In this document: piece by piece, positions 9,087 to 16,953 of the stretch
Layout of the letters: every line of letters begins with the position of its first letter
Position numbering within the stretch: position 1 is the first letter of the stretch
Assembly (NCBI GenBank): GCA_030152625.1
Contig: JASLJD010000115.1
Span: 1 to 27,057, forward strand
Source: Erysipelothrix sp.
GTDB lineage: Bacteria; Bacillota_I; Bacilli_A; Erysipelotrichales; Erysipelotrichaceae
Length of the DNA stretch: 27,057 nt
Reading direction: 5' to 3'
Program-made: the position numbers and the translations under genes
The notes under the pieces: model-generated
What the model saw: the letters and a program-made list of their open reading frames with translations, nothing else
Told to the model about the DNA's origin: nothing
The model's database searches: none

Positions 9087-9740
9087 ATGGATTATTCAGT
9101 CTTGGTGATTGCTGCAGGAAGTGGTGCAGCAAAGGGGAAAAGTTATCGTAGAGCATTTGCTTCTTTTAAGGGGAAAAGAAGTGTTTTAGGACAAACAGTA
9201 TCGATTTTTCTTGATGATCCGAATTGCAAGCAAATAGTCATTGTGGCAAGCCCAGCAGATTTGCCACGTGTTGTGAAATCGCATGATACAGGTAAAGTAT
9301 TATTTGTTAAGGGTGGAAAAACACGCATGGAAAGTGTGTTCATCGGTCTGACGGCTGTTTCGGAGGATGTTGTTTTGATTCATGACGGTGTTCGTCCTTG
9401 GATTCGTCAAAAATATATCGATCGACTTTTACAAAGAATGCATGAAGAAGAGGCTTGTGTTTTAGCTATTCGACCAAAGGGTTCTTTGCGTCGGGTTGAA
9501 AATGGTTATATTACAGAGCGAGTTAAAACCGATGAGATTGTGATGACACAAACGCCACAAGCATTCCATACATCTGTTATTTTGAAGGCTTATCGCAAAG
9601 CTTTAGATAAAGGGCTTGAATTATATGATGATGCAGAAGTTTTGTCTGAGGTGAGTGATGTTTCGGTTGCTGTTGAAAAAGGTGACTTGAGAAATACTCG
9701 TTTCTTATTAAAGGAAACTGAAGAAAAGGAGAATGAATAA
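9087..9740 (+). CDS. Divergent IspD-like cytidylyltransferase
   Basis: This is a nucleotidyltransferase-fold protein of 217 aa, the size of IspD (2-C-methyl-D-erythritol 4-phosphate cytidylyltransferase, MEP isoprenoid pathway). Recognisable family segments are VLVIAAGSG (5-13), GGKTRMESV (76-84), LIHDGVRPW (97-105), TQTPQAF (154-160) and DDAEVLSE (181-188). Several residues normally conserved are changed: the RM.....PKQ stretch after AAGxG reads AAKGKSYRRAF, the D-T-x-K/R segment reads KGSLRR, and the terminal GxxxNIK reads GDLRNTR. It may be a weakly functional IspD, a relative acting on another polyol phosphate (TarI/LicC-like), or decaying. The start at 9087 follows AAGGAGAGG (9075-9083). 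No ispF partner is adjacent. Confidence 0.75.
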   Translation: MDYSVLVIAAGSGAAKGKSYRRAFASFKGKRSVLGQTVSIFLDDPNCKQIVIVASPADLPRVVKSHDTGKVLFVKGGKTRMESVFIGLTAVSEDVVLIHDGVRPWIRQKYIDRLLQRMHEEEACVLAIRPKGSLRRVENGYITERVKTDEIVMTQTPQAFHTSVILKAYRKALDKGLELYDDAEVLSEVSDVSVAVEKGDLRNTRFLLKETEEKENE

Positions 9741-9796
9741 TTTCCGTCTACTTATGAATGAAGCTTTAAAAACTGAGTGAAACTTTGTTGAATGTG

Positions 9797-9825
9797 TTTA
9801 CAATCAGTGTTCTCTTTGTTATAAT
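9797..9825 (+). promoter_or_regulatory. Promoter of the rpsF-ssb-rpsR operon
   Basis: TTTACA at 9797-9802 and TATAAT at 9820-9825 with a 17-bp spacer, a near-consensus sigma-A promoter. Initiation would fall near 9831, at the start of the structured leader. Confidence 0.85.
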
Positions 9826-9830
9826 TAGTT

Positions 9831-9873
9831 GACGGATATTTAGGTATCCTTGCTCGAAAGAGCCGTTTAGTCC
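9831..9873 (+). ncRNA. Probable S6:S18 ribosomal-protein leader
   Basis: Between the promoter and the rpsF SD the RNA can form GGATA/TATCC (9834-9838 with 9845-9849) and a GNRA hairpin GCTC-GAAA-GAGC (9852-9863) followed by a CCG trinucleotide (9863-9865); outer GAC (9831-9833) can pair with GTC (9870-9872). A CCG box next to a hairpin in front of rpsF is the hallmark of the known S6:S18 autoregulatory leader. Position and motif fit; I could not score it against a covariance model. Confidence 0.65.
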
Positions 9874-9889
9874 AAAAGGAGGTGTGTTC

Positions 9890-10177
9890 ATGCGCAAGTA
9901 TGAATTAATGTATATTTTGAAGTCAACACTCGAGGAGGAAGAACGTGCCAATCTTATTGAAAGATTGCATGCAATTCTTACTGATAACGGTGCGGAAATC
10001 ACCAATGTTGACGAGTGGGGTCTTCGTGACTTCGCCTACGAAATTAACCATATGAAAAAAGGTTATTATGTCGTAGTTCAGTTCAATTCAGAGGAACAAG
10101 CTATCAATGAATTTAATCGTTTAGTACGTATTAATCGTGATGTTGTTCGCCATATGATTGTACGCTTAGATGACTAA
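9890..10177 (+). CDS. rpsF: 30S ribosomal protein S6
   Basis: Small-subunit protein (95 aa) that binds 16S rRNA together with S18. The sequence MRKYELMYILKSTLEEEER is a standard S6 N-terminus and DVVRHMIVRLDD a standard end. An in-frame GTG lies at 9884, but it is inside the AAAGGAGGTG ribosome-binding site (9875-9884), so ATG 9890 is the start. It is first in the conserved rpsF-ssb-rpsR operon, which couples ribosome and DNA-replication proteins, and is probably repressed by the S6:S18 dimer through the upstream leader. Confidence 0.98.
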   Translation: MRKYELMYILKSTLEEEERANLIERLHAILTDNGAEITNVDEWGLRDFAYEINHMKKGYYVVVQFNSEEQAINEFNRLVRINRDVVRHMIVRLDD

Positions 10178-10200
10178 TAAAAAGATATGAGGTGATTCGA

Positions 10201-10734
10201 TTGGTCAATAGTGCCATATTAGTGGGTCGCTTAACACGTGATCCAGAATTACAAAAATCAGCAAAAGGGACTTCTTATGTTCGTTTTAATGTTGCGGTAA
10301 ATCGTCAGTATAATCGTGATGAAGCGGATTTTATTGACTGTGTAGCCTTTGGGAACACTGCAGACTTTATTGGTAACTACCTCAACAAAGGATCACTTGT
10401 AAGTGTTGAAGGTCGAATCGAAACAGGTCGTTATGAAGATAATACAGGACGTATGGTATATACAACGGACATCATCGCAAATCGTGTTCAGTCGTTAGAA
10501 TCTCGTACGCAGAGAATGGAAAGGGAACAAATGGAACAGACAGGTTCTGCTGCCCCGACTTATGGTGGAGGCTCCAACTATGGAGGAAACCAAAACCGCG
10601 GTGGTCAGTTTACAGATCCTGCTCCAAAGTTTCAGGAAGATCCTGCTCCACGCTTTGAGCAAGATTCAAATGATGACAATTCACTTGATGAAGAGCCGGT
10701 TCTTGATATTACCAGTGACGACTTACCATTTTAA
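10201..10734 (+). CDS. ssb: Single-stranded DNA-binding protein
   Basis: Coats single-stranded DNA during replication, recombination and repair (177 aa). An OB-fold (1 to about 105) starts with the family text NSAILVGRLTRDPEL and contains FNVAVNRQY and DFIDCVAFG. A Gly/Asn/Pro/Gln-rich flexible linker follows, ending in the acidic tip SDDLPF, the docking site for partner proteins. The start is TTG at 10201: it gives the expected short N-terminus (M-V-N-S-A-I-L-V-G-R) and correct spacing to TGAGGTGA (10188-10195). The GTG at 10192 is part of that SD and is rejected. It lies 23 bp after rpsF. Confidence 0.96.
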   Translation: MVNSAILVGRLTRDPELQKSAKGTSYVRFNVAVNRQYNRDEADFIDCVAFGNTADFIGNYLNKGSLVSVEGRIETGRYEDNTGRMVYTTDIIANRVQSLESRTQRMEREQMEQTGSAAPTYGGGSNYGGNQNRGGQFTDPAPKFQEDPAPRFEQDSNDDNSLDEEPVLDITSDDLPF

Positions 10735-10757
10735 TTATTTAGAAAGGGAGAGTTATT

Positions 10758-10991
10758 GTGTCTTATAGAAAATTTAGAGGACCGCGTCGTAAAGTATGCT
10801 ACTTTACAAAAAACAAGGTCGAATATATCGACTATAAAGATGTTGAATTGCTAAAACGCTTTGTTTCTGCAAACGGGAAAATCATTCCACGTCGAGTAAC
10901 AGGAACAAAAGCACGTTATCAACGTCAATTAGCGAAAGCTATCAAGAGAGCACGTCAAATGGCCCTCTTGCCATATGTAGCAGACAATTAA
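10758..10991 (+). CDS. rpsR: 30S ribosomal protein S18
   Basis: Small basic protein (77 aa) that pairs with S6 on the platform of the 30S subunit. The core RKVCYFTKNK, the DYKDVELLKRFVS segment and KIIPRRVTGT are diagnostic. The start is GTG at 10758, with GGGAGAG (10746-10752) upstream; no better start exists. It closes the rpsF operon and is followed 7 bp later by an intrinsic terminator. Confidence 0.97.
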   Translation: MSYRKFRGPRRKVCYFTKNKVEYIDYKDVELLKRFVSANGKIIPRRVTGTKARYQRQLAKAIKRARQMALLPYVADN

Positions 10992-10998
10992 TTTGTTA

Positions 10999-11031
10999 AA
11001 AATCCTCTCTTGTTGAGAGGATTTTATTTTT
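10999..11031 (+). terminator. Intrinsic terminator after rpsR
   Basis: An 11-bp perfect stem AAAATCCTCTC / GAGAGGATTTT (10999-11009 with 11015-11025), a 5-nt loop, then ATTTTT. The SD of the next gene (AAGGAGG, 11032-11038) begins directly after it. Confidence 0.93.
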
Positions 11032-11044
11032 AAGGAGGTCAAGA

Positions 11045-11599
11045 GTGAAAAAGACAATTCACATTACACATGGCGCAATGACCTTGGCGCTTACTGCTTT
11101 GATTTTGTTTGCTGATCGGATCACGATGGGTTTTTTCATGCCTTTTTTGGCCTTGCCACTCATTATTTATGGGGCTCATTACAGCATGCAAGAAAGTCTT
11201 ATCGTGGCGTTATCGACTGTTTTCTTGGCGATGATGCTTTCAGGTATGTTGCCAACAGTGATCAGTTCAATAGGTTATTCACTGGTAGGCCTGATGTATA
11301 TATACTGTTATCATGAGGATAAAAGCCGTGGACAATATTATTTTTGGATGAGTCTAGTGATGGCTGGCTTTTATTATATAATGATTCGTTTTTTTGGAGA
11401 GTATTTTGGTGTTGATATCTTAGAAACGATTCGTTTTGCCCAGGAATATATGCCAAAAGGGGCACCAGTGTCCTTGATTAAAGGAATCGCTTACTTCAGT
11501 GTTTTGATTACGATGCTTATGGAAGTTTTTATTGTTAAGGTGAGTGCCGATATTGTGATTATGGCTCTAAAAAGAAGTGGTTATGGCCGACTGAAATAA
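11045..11599 (+). CDS. Short YybS-like (DUF2232) membrane protein
   Basis: Multi-span membrane protein of 184 aa with about five or six hydrophobic segments (about 12-24, 29-45, 50-68, 72-88, 100-118 and 146-168). Position between rpsR and gdpP matches YybS (DUF2232), a family related to transporter substrate-binding components with no settled function. Family members are usually near 300 aa, so this one appears to lack about a third; the frame is closed cleanly and I see no frameshift remnant downstream. The start is GTG with a perfect AAGGAGG 6 bp upstream. A terminator lies between it and rpsR, so expression probably relies on read-through. Confidence 0.65.
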   Translation: MKKTIHITHGAMTLALTALILFADRITMGFFMPFLALPLIIYGAHYSMQESLIVALSTVFLAMMLSGMLPTVISSIGYSLVGLMYIYCYHEDKSRGQYYFWMSLVMAGFYYIMIRFFGEYFGVDILETIRFAQEYMPKGAPVSLIKGIAYFSVLITMLMEVFIVKVSADIVIMALKRSGYGRLK

Positions 11600-11647
11600 T
11601 CTTCAAATTATGATAAAATTAAAGCAAACCTAATAGGAGGTTTCTTC

Positions 11648-13606
11648 ATGAAAAAGCATTTTGAAATAATAAAAACAAGATTGATGTTGCTTGTTTTTAT
11701 AGAATTCGTTTTTTCAATTGTTTTTGTAAGTTTTTTTGAACAGCATTTAGCAATGGTTTTATTTATTATGATGTCTTTAAACGCTTTGATTATTTTTATC
11801 ATTTATCAAAGAATGATGAACACATATCGTCAGCGTGTTTTTTCTGATTCGAAAATTTTAGGAAATGAGGCAAAAACAGCCTTCCAATTTGGTCGGATCG
11901 GCATTTTAACATTTGATAAAACTGGTGAAATAACTTGGATGAGCGATTTATTAGATGATTATCTACCGGATGCGATAGGTGATCGCGTTTTAGATCGTTT
12001 ACCAGAAACACGTCCCTTATTGGAAGATCATGACGCAGAATTAAAGCTTAATTTAAGGGATGCACGTTTTCTCGTGAGCGCCTATGGCGAAAGTCAAATA
12101 TTGTTTTTCAAAGATATTTCAAATGTTGAAGCGCTGAAGGAACAAAATAAAAATAATCAAGTCGTTTTAGGGATTGCGCATTTAGACAACTATGAAGAGA
12201 CAACGCAATATGAGGAAGAACAGACGATTGCCTTCATCGATGCGAACATTCGTCAAGCTGTTGTCCGTTGGGCAAACGAGCATCGTATGTTGATTCGTCG
12301 TATTCGTGCTGATCGATACCTTTTAGTTTTGAATGAACAGGTCTTCGAAGAAATTGAAGAAAGTCGCTTTGATATTGTGCATGATATTCGAGAATCAGCT
12401 CAAAAAATCGATGCGAACATTACCTTGTCTTTAGCGTTTGCTCGCCATGCTGAAACACTTCAAGAGCTTGAAGATTTATCGAATAAAGCTCTAGAGATGG
12501 CTCAAAGCCGTGGTGGGGACCAAGTTGCTATCAATAGTCAAAAAGATGGTCTTCGTTATTATGGCGGAAGTACTGAGGCTGTTGAGAAGCGAAGCAAGGT
12601 TCGGGTTCGTGTGATAGCTGAGCATTTAGCTCGTTTGATTAAGAATGCTGATAAAGTTATTATTGTTGGACATAAGATGATGGACTTTGATTCTTTTGCG
12701 AGTGCTTTGGGTCTTTCTTCGATTGCATCGGTCTATGCAAAACGTTCTTATATTGTGATTAATAAACAGGATACAGAACAGACACTTAAAGATGCAATGG
12801 TGAAATATTGGGATGAATTGAATGATAAACATCAAATCATCGATATTGAAAAAGCCAATGAACTTTATAGCGATAAAACTTTAGTGATTATGACAGATCA
12901 TCATAATTTAGCGCAAACTCAAGATGAAGCTTTCATTAAAAAAGCTAAAAATATTGCGGTTATCGACCATCACCGAAGAACGGATTCTTTTGAATTTGAA
13001 CCGGTTCTTTCATACATTGAATCAGCTGCCTCATCGGCGAGTGAACTGGTGATAGAATTGTTTCCATATCATCCGCGAAATGTTATTATCTCCAAATTGG
13101 ATGCGACCTTTATGTACACGGGTATTTTGATTGATACGAATCGATTTAGAAATCGAAGTCATTCACGTACATTTGAGGCAGCAGCGGAGTTAAGAAAATA
13201 TGGCGCTGATTTATCCGTTGTGGAAAATATGTTACGCGATGAATATGAAGACTTTGAACTTAAAAACAAAGTTCTTAATACCGCACAACTCTTTGAGGAG
13301 CAGTATGTGATTGCTCCCTACAAGGATCAAGAATTGCCAAGGCCTTTGATGTCGCAAGTTGCGGATGAGATTATTTCCGTTCGAGATATTGAAGCTTCCT
13401 TCGTTGTGGCTCATGTTTCTGATGATACGGTGGCAATTTCATCGCGTTCAAACGGTGAACTTAATGTTCAGGTTGTGATGGAAAGACTGGGTGGGGGCGG
13501 CCACTTTACCGGTGCAGCAGCTCAAATTAAAGGGCGCAGTATCAATGATGTTGTTGAAGATATTAAAGAAGCGATTATAGAAGTAAGGGAGGAAAATAAA
13601 CGATGA
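11648..13606 (+). CDS. gdpP: Cyclic-di-AMP phosphodiesterase GdpP
   Basis: Membrane enzyme (652 aa) that hydrolyses the second messenger c-di-AMP and so affects potassium and osmolyte balance, cell-wall stress and beta-lactam tolerance. Two N-terminal membrane spans (about 10-30 and 34-54) precede a PAS-like domain (about 75-160), a degenerate GGDEF domain ending in SRGGDQV (287-293), and a DHH/DHHA1 catalytic unit: GHKMMDFDS (341-349), TDHHN (416-420), VIDHHRR (438-444) and the DHHA1 motif GGGGHFTGAA (615-624). All metal-binding motifs are intact. AGGAGG (11635-11640) fixes the start. The stop overlaps the rplI start by 4 bp (ATGA). A weak TATGATAAAAT at 11609-11619 may be a promoter -10. 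Confidence 0.96.
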   Translation: MKKHFEIIKTRLMLLVFIEFVFSIVFVSFFEQHLAMVLFIMMSLNALIIFIIYQRMMNTYRQRVFSDSKILGNEAKTAFQFGRIGILTFDKTGEITWMSDLLDDYLPDAIGDRVLDRLPETRPLLEDHDAELKLNLRDARFLVSAYGESQILFFKDISNVEALKEQNKNNQVVLGIAHLDNYEETTQYEEEQTIAFIDANIRQAVVRWANEHRMLIRRIRADRYLLVLNEQVFEEIEESRFDIVHDIRESAQKIDANITLSLAFARHAETLQELEDLSNKALEMAQSRGGDQVAINSQKDGLRYYGGSTEAVEKRSKVRVRVIAEHLARLIKNADKVIIVGHKMMDFDSFASALGLSSIASVYAKRSYIVINKQDTEQTLKDAMVKYWDELNDKHQIIDIEKANELYSDKTLVIMTDHHNLAQTQDEAFIKKAKNIAVIDHHRRTDSFEFEPVLSYIESAASSASELVIELFPYHPRNVIISKLDATFMYTGILIDTNRFRNRSHSRTFEAAAELRKYGADLSVVENMLRDEYEDFELKNKVLNTAQLFEEQYVIAPYKDQELPRPLMSQVADEIISVRDIEASFVVAHVSDDTVAISSRSNGELNVQVVMERLGGGGHFTGAAAQIKGRSINDVVEDIKEAIIEVREENKR

Positions 13607-14058
13607 AAGTTATTTTACTTAAAGATGTGAAGAATATTGGTAAGAAAGATGAAATCGTAGAGGTAGCCGATGGCTATGCAAGTAATTTTTTAATCCCAAG
13701 AGGTTTTGCTGTCGCAGCAAGTTCACAGGGTAAGCAAATCTTAAAGGATCAAAAGAAAGCTGAAGCTAAAAAAAGAGAAAAAGAAAAACAAAAAGCGATT
13801 AAGGTGAAGGAAAAGCTCGAAGATATTACCTTGGAATTTCCTGTCAAAACAGGTGAGGGGGGCCGAGTTTTTGGTTCAGTCTCGACAAAACAGATCGAAC
13901 AAGCTCTTTGGAAAGAACATAAAATCAAGGTTGATAAGCGCAAGTTCAATCCTAATAAGGCTTTAAATTTATTGGGTATGAATCGCATTAATGTGGATTT
14001 ATTTGGTAAAGAAGTGGTGGGAGAAATTAAAGTTCGTCTCATTGATAAAGAAGCATAG
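13603..14058 (+). CDS. rplI: 50S ribosomal protein L9
   Basis: Large-subunit protein (151 aa) binding 23S rRNA near the L1 stalk. The N-terminal domain carries MKVILLKDVKNIGKKDEIV and the signature GYASNFLIPRGFA (24-36). A long Lys/Glu-rich connecting helix follows, then the C-terminal domain with GGRVFGSVS. The start overlaps the gdpP stop as ATGA, and gdpP-rplI-dnaB is a conserved Firmicutes order. Confidence 0.98.
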   Translation: MKVILLKDVKNIGKKDEIVEVADGYASNFLIPRGFAVAASSQGKQILKDQKKAEAKKREKEKQKAIKVKEKLEDITLEFPVKTGEGGRVFGSVSTKQIEQALWKEHKIKVDKRKFNPNKALNLLGMNRINVDLFGKEVVGEIKVRLIDKEA

Positions 14059-14069
14059 GGGGCTGTAAA

Positions 14070-15425
14070 ATGCGTCAATTGCCGCATAGCTTAGAAGCTG
14101 AACAGGCGTTATTAGGAGCACTTTTGGTTTATCCTGAAGTGGTTGCTCCTGTTATAGAGAATGATCTTCGAAAAGATGATTTTTTCGAGCCAAAACATCA
14201 AGTAATCTTTGAGCATATGTCAGAGTTGATTGCGGACAATCGAATTGTGGACCCCGCTATTTTACTATCACGATTAGAAGATCATCAGGATCTTGAGCGT
14301 GTTGGGGGTATTGAATACTTAACGCTTTTAGCTGACAATGGTGCAGCACCATCGAGTGTTAAATATTATATCGATCTTGTGCAAGAAAAGTCGCAAACTC
14401 GTCGTTTGATTCATGCAGGACAAAGAATTGCTGACACGGGTTTTGATACCAGTGTTCCTTTGAATGAGTTGCTGGATATGGCTGAACAAGAGGTTTTAGA
14501 AGTAACAAGAGTTCGGCGAACCAGTGAGCTTCTTAGCAGTCATGAAGTTGTACAAGACTTCTTAGATAACTTGAGTAAAATCCGTGAGAGTGATGATCGT
14601 ATTACCGGTTTAAAAACCGGCTACAACAGCTTGAATAATGTAACAAACGGTTTGCAACGAGGCGATTTTATTGTTTTAGCTGCTCGTCCTTCAATGGGTA
14701 AGACCGCTTTTGCTTTGAATTTGGCCTTGAATGTGGCACGCTTTAATGATGAAAGTGAAGCCTCTGTTGCCTTGTTTTCTCTTGAAATGCCGGCTCGACA
14801 TTTGATTGGCCGGATGATTTCTGCTCAATCAAGTATTCAAAGTGAATTTTTACGTTCGGGTCGTCTTGATGATGAACAAATGAACGATTTACACATGGCT
14901 GCGAATGCCTTATCGCAATTAAATATATTTATCGACGATAGTTCGACCATCACGATGCCGGAAATTTTTTCTAAATGCCGTAAGTTAAAAGCAGAAAAAC
15001 GTTTGGATATGGTTGTCATTGACTATATTCAGTTAATCAGTGGAAACAGTCGCTCAGAAAGTCGTCAACAAGAGGTTTCTGAAATATCGCGTTCATTAAA
15101 ACAATTGGCTCGAGAAATGGATGTTCCTGTTATTGGTTTATCACAGCTTTCTCGTTCGGTTGAGAAAAGAGATAATAAGATTCCCCAGCTCAGTGATTTA
15201 CGGGAGTCGGGTTCCATCGAGCAAGATGCGGACATTGTAATGTTTTTATATCGTGAAGATTATTATGAAGATCGCGAAGATCAAGATGAAGATCTTCCTC
15301 AAAGTGATGTCAAAGAAACGCTGTTAAAAATTAGTAAGCATCGTAACGGAGCTTTGGCGGATATTACACTTCAATTTAATCCATCGATCAGTAAGTTTTA
15401 TGATATTGCACCAGAAAGAAGGTGA
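14070..15425 (+). CDS. dnaB: Replicative DNA helicase
   Basis: Hexameric 5'-3' helicase that unwinds DNA at the replication fork (451 aa; called dnaC in Bacillus). An N-terminal collar domain (LPHSLEAEQALLGALL) is joined by a linker to a RecA-like motor with Walker A ARPSMGKT (205-212), LFSLEM (235-240), Walker B VVIDY (315-319), SQLSRSVEKR (358-367), DLRESGSIEQDAD and the arginine-finger region KHRNG (423-427). The start has AGGGGG (14057-14062) upstream, within the end of rplI. No intein or insertion is seen. A conserved primosome loader (dnaI) is not in this window. Confidence 0.98.
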   Translation: MRQLPHSLEAEQALLGALLVYPEVVAPVIENDLRKDDFFEPKHQVIFEHMSELIADNRIVDPAILLSRLEDHQDLERVGGIEYLTLLADNGAAPSSVKYYIDLVQEKSQTRRLIHAGQRIADTGFDTSVPLNELLDMAEQEVLEVTRVRRTSELLSSHEVVQDFLDNLSKIRESDDRITGLKTGYNSLNNVTNGLQRGDFIVLAARPSMGKTAFALNLALNVARFNDESEASVALFSLEMPARHLIGRMISAQSSIQSEFLRSGRLDDEQMNDLHMAANALSQLNIFIDDSSTITMPEIFSKCRKLKAEKRLDMVVIDYIQLISGNSRSESRQQEVSEISRSLKQLAREMDVPVIGLSQLSRSVEKRDNKIPQLSDLRESGSIEQDADIVMFLYREDYYEDREDQDEDLPQSDVKETLLKISKHRNGALADITLQFNPSISKFYDIAPERR

Positions 15426-15429
15426 GTGA

Positions 15430-16953
15430 ATGAAAAAATCAACAGCGAGTATTCTTGTTGCTTTGCTGCTCAGTGTTGTGATTACCTATTTTAGCCAAAC
15501 GCCTGTTAAAACTGAAAATATTCAGTCGGCTTTTGAAATAGTCGATACAGGTCGTGCTCTTTTTCCACAAAAAGTGGAAAAGGTTAACAATGAGCCAGTA
15601 GAAATTATTAAACTGTATCGCGAGAACCAATTAATTGGAATTATTCATGATGAAAACAGGTTGAAAGAAATGTTTGACTCCTTTTATCATGAAGAATACG
15701 AAGAAGAATTTCCAGATTCGAAACTGGGTTTTGTGGATGATTTAATTCAAATTCGAGAATTGAGTTATAACATTTATGAAGATCGCGATGATGATATTTT
15801 TTCTTATATTCAAGAAGAAGATCTTTTTGCGATTGAGGTGCCTAAGATCTCATTTTCTAATGGTGAAACAATTTTTGTTAAAGATCTCGGTGATTTCAAA
15901 AAAGCGCGAGACGCTTTTATTCAAAACTTTGTTTCGAAAGAAACCTATGAGGCTTTGAAGAATCAAGAAAAGTTACCAGAATTGAATGATTATGGTACAA
16001 GAGAAGTGAATGTCGAAGTGATGGTTAGTGGACAAGAAGAAAAAGAAAGTGTTAAAATTTCGAAAGGTCTTGCTCCAAAAGAAAACATTTTAATGGATGA
16101 AAATGAAGTCTTGACTTATTTGAGTTACGGTAAAAATCCAAAGATTGAGACCTATAAAGTGAAAGAATTTGATACTTTAGAAGGAATTGCTTGGCATTAT
16201 GGGATGAATGCAAATCAAATTGCTTCCATCAATAGTGATCAAATTAAAAATACCAATCAAGTTCTTGAAACAGGTATGGAGTTAAAGGTTTCTAAGTTCA
16301 ACTCGCCTTTTACTGTAAGAGTTACCAAAGAGCGCTTAGAATCAGAAGTGGTTTATCCTAAATCGACGATTTATCGCTCTGATCCTAAACTTAAAGAAGG
16401 TTTGGAGAAAGTAGATACCGAAGAAAAAAATGGGGCTCGTGATGTTCTCTATGAAGATGTTTATGAGAATGGTGAATCTGTCAGCACTCGAGAAGTGAAT
16501 TCCAAGATTACCCTGAAACCTGTTCGAGGGGTTATTCGCTATGGAACTTATGTGGAGCCAAAGGTTGGTAGCGGAAGGTTCCGTTGGCCAATGGACAATG
16601 CTTACATACTTTGTGGATGGGGTTGTTACCCAGGACATAAAGGAGTTGACTTTGCTGCTCATGGTGGAGGCTATGGTCCGATTTATGCCGCTGACCGGGG
16701 TGTTGTCACAGCCAATGGTTATGATCCAGGAGGCTGGGGATATTATATTCGTATTGACCACGGTAATGGCTATCAAACACTGTATGCTCATATGCGTGCT
16801 CCAGGTTATTACTCTGTGGGCTCAACAGTTTCAAAAGGGGACAATATTGGTTATGTTGGTATGACAGGCCGTACGACTTATCCGCATGTTCACCTTGAGC
16901 TTTGGTCAGGTGGGGCAAGAATTAATCCATGTTCTGTGATGGGATGTCAATGA
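15430..16953 (+). CDS. Murein hydrolase with LysM, G5 and M23 peptidase domains
   Basis: Extracellular peptidoglycan endopeptidase (507 aa). A signal or anchor helix (6-22) is followed by a region of unknown fold, a LysM module (about 241-288, YKVKEFDTLEGIAWHYGM), a G5 domain (about 291-372) and an M23 zinc peptidase with GHKGVD (ligands His403 and Asp407), YAH (His454) and HVH (His486, His488). All catalytic residues are present. Two Cys at 395 and 399 and two at the C-terminus (501, 506) could form disulfides. It starts 5 bp after dnaB with AAGGTGAG as SD and overlaps walJ by ATGA. It occupies the place where WalRKHI normally precede walJ. Confidence 0.93.
   Translation: MKKSTASILVALLLSVVITYFSQTPVKTENIQSAFEIVDTGRALFPQKVEKVNNEPVEIIKLYRENQLIGIIHDENRLKEMFDSFYHEEYEEEFPDSKLGFVDDLIQIRELSYNIYEDRDDDIFSYIQEEDLFAIEVPKISFSNGETIFVKDLGDFKKARDAFIQNFVSKETYEALKNQEKLPELNDYGTREVNVEVMVSGQEEKESVKISKGLAPKENILMDENEVLTYLSYGKNPKIETYKVKEFDTLEGIAWHYGMNANQIASINSDQIKNTNQVLETGMELKVSKFNSPFTVRVTKERLESEVVYPKSTIYRSDPKLKEGLEKVDTEEKNGARDVLYEDVYENGESVSTREVNSKITLKPVRGVIRYGTYVEPKVGSGRFRWPMDNAYILCGWGCYPGHKGVDFAAHGGGYGPIYAADRGVVTANGYDPGGWGYYIRIDHGNGYQTLYAHMRAPGYYSVGSTVSKGDNIGYVGMTGRTTYPHVHLELWSGGARINPCSVMGCQ

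Noticed and set aside
16541..16864. Open frame of about 107 codons inside the M23 domain
   Set aside because: It lies in another frame of a gene with intact catalytic motifs and its translation shows no family features or SD.
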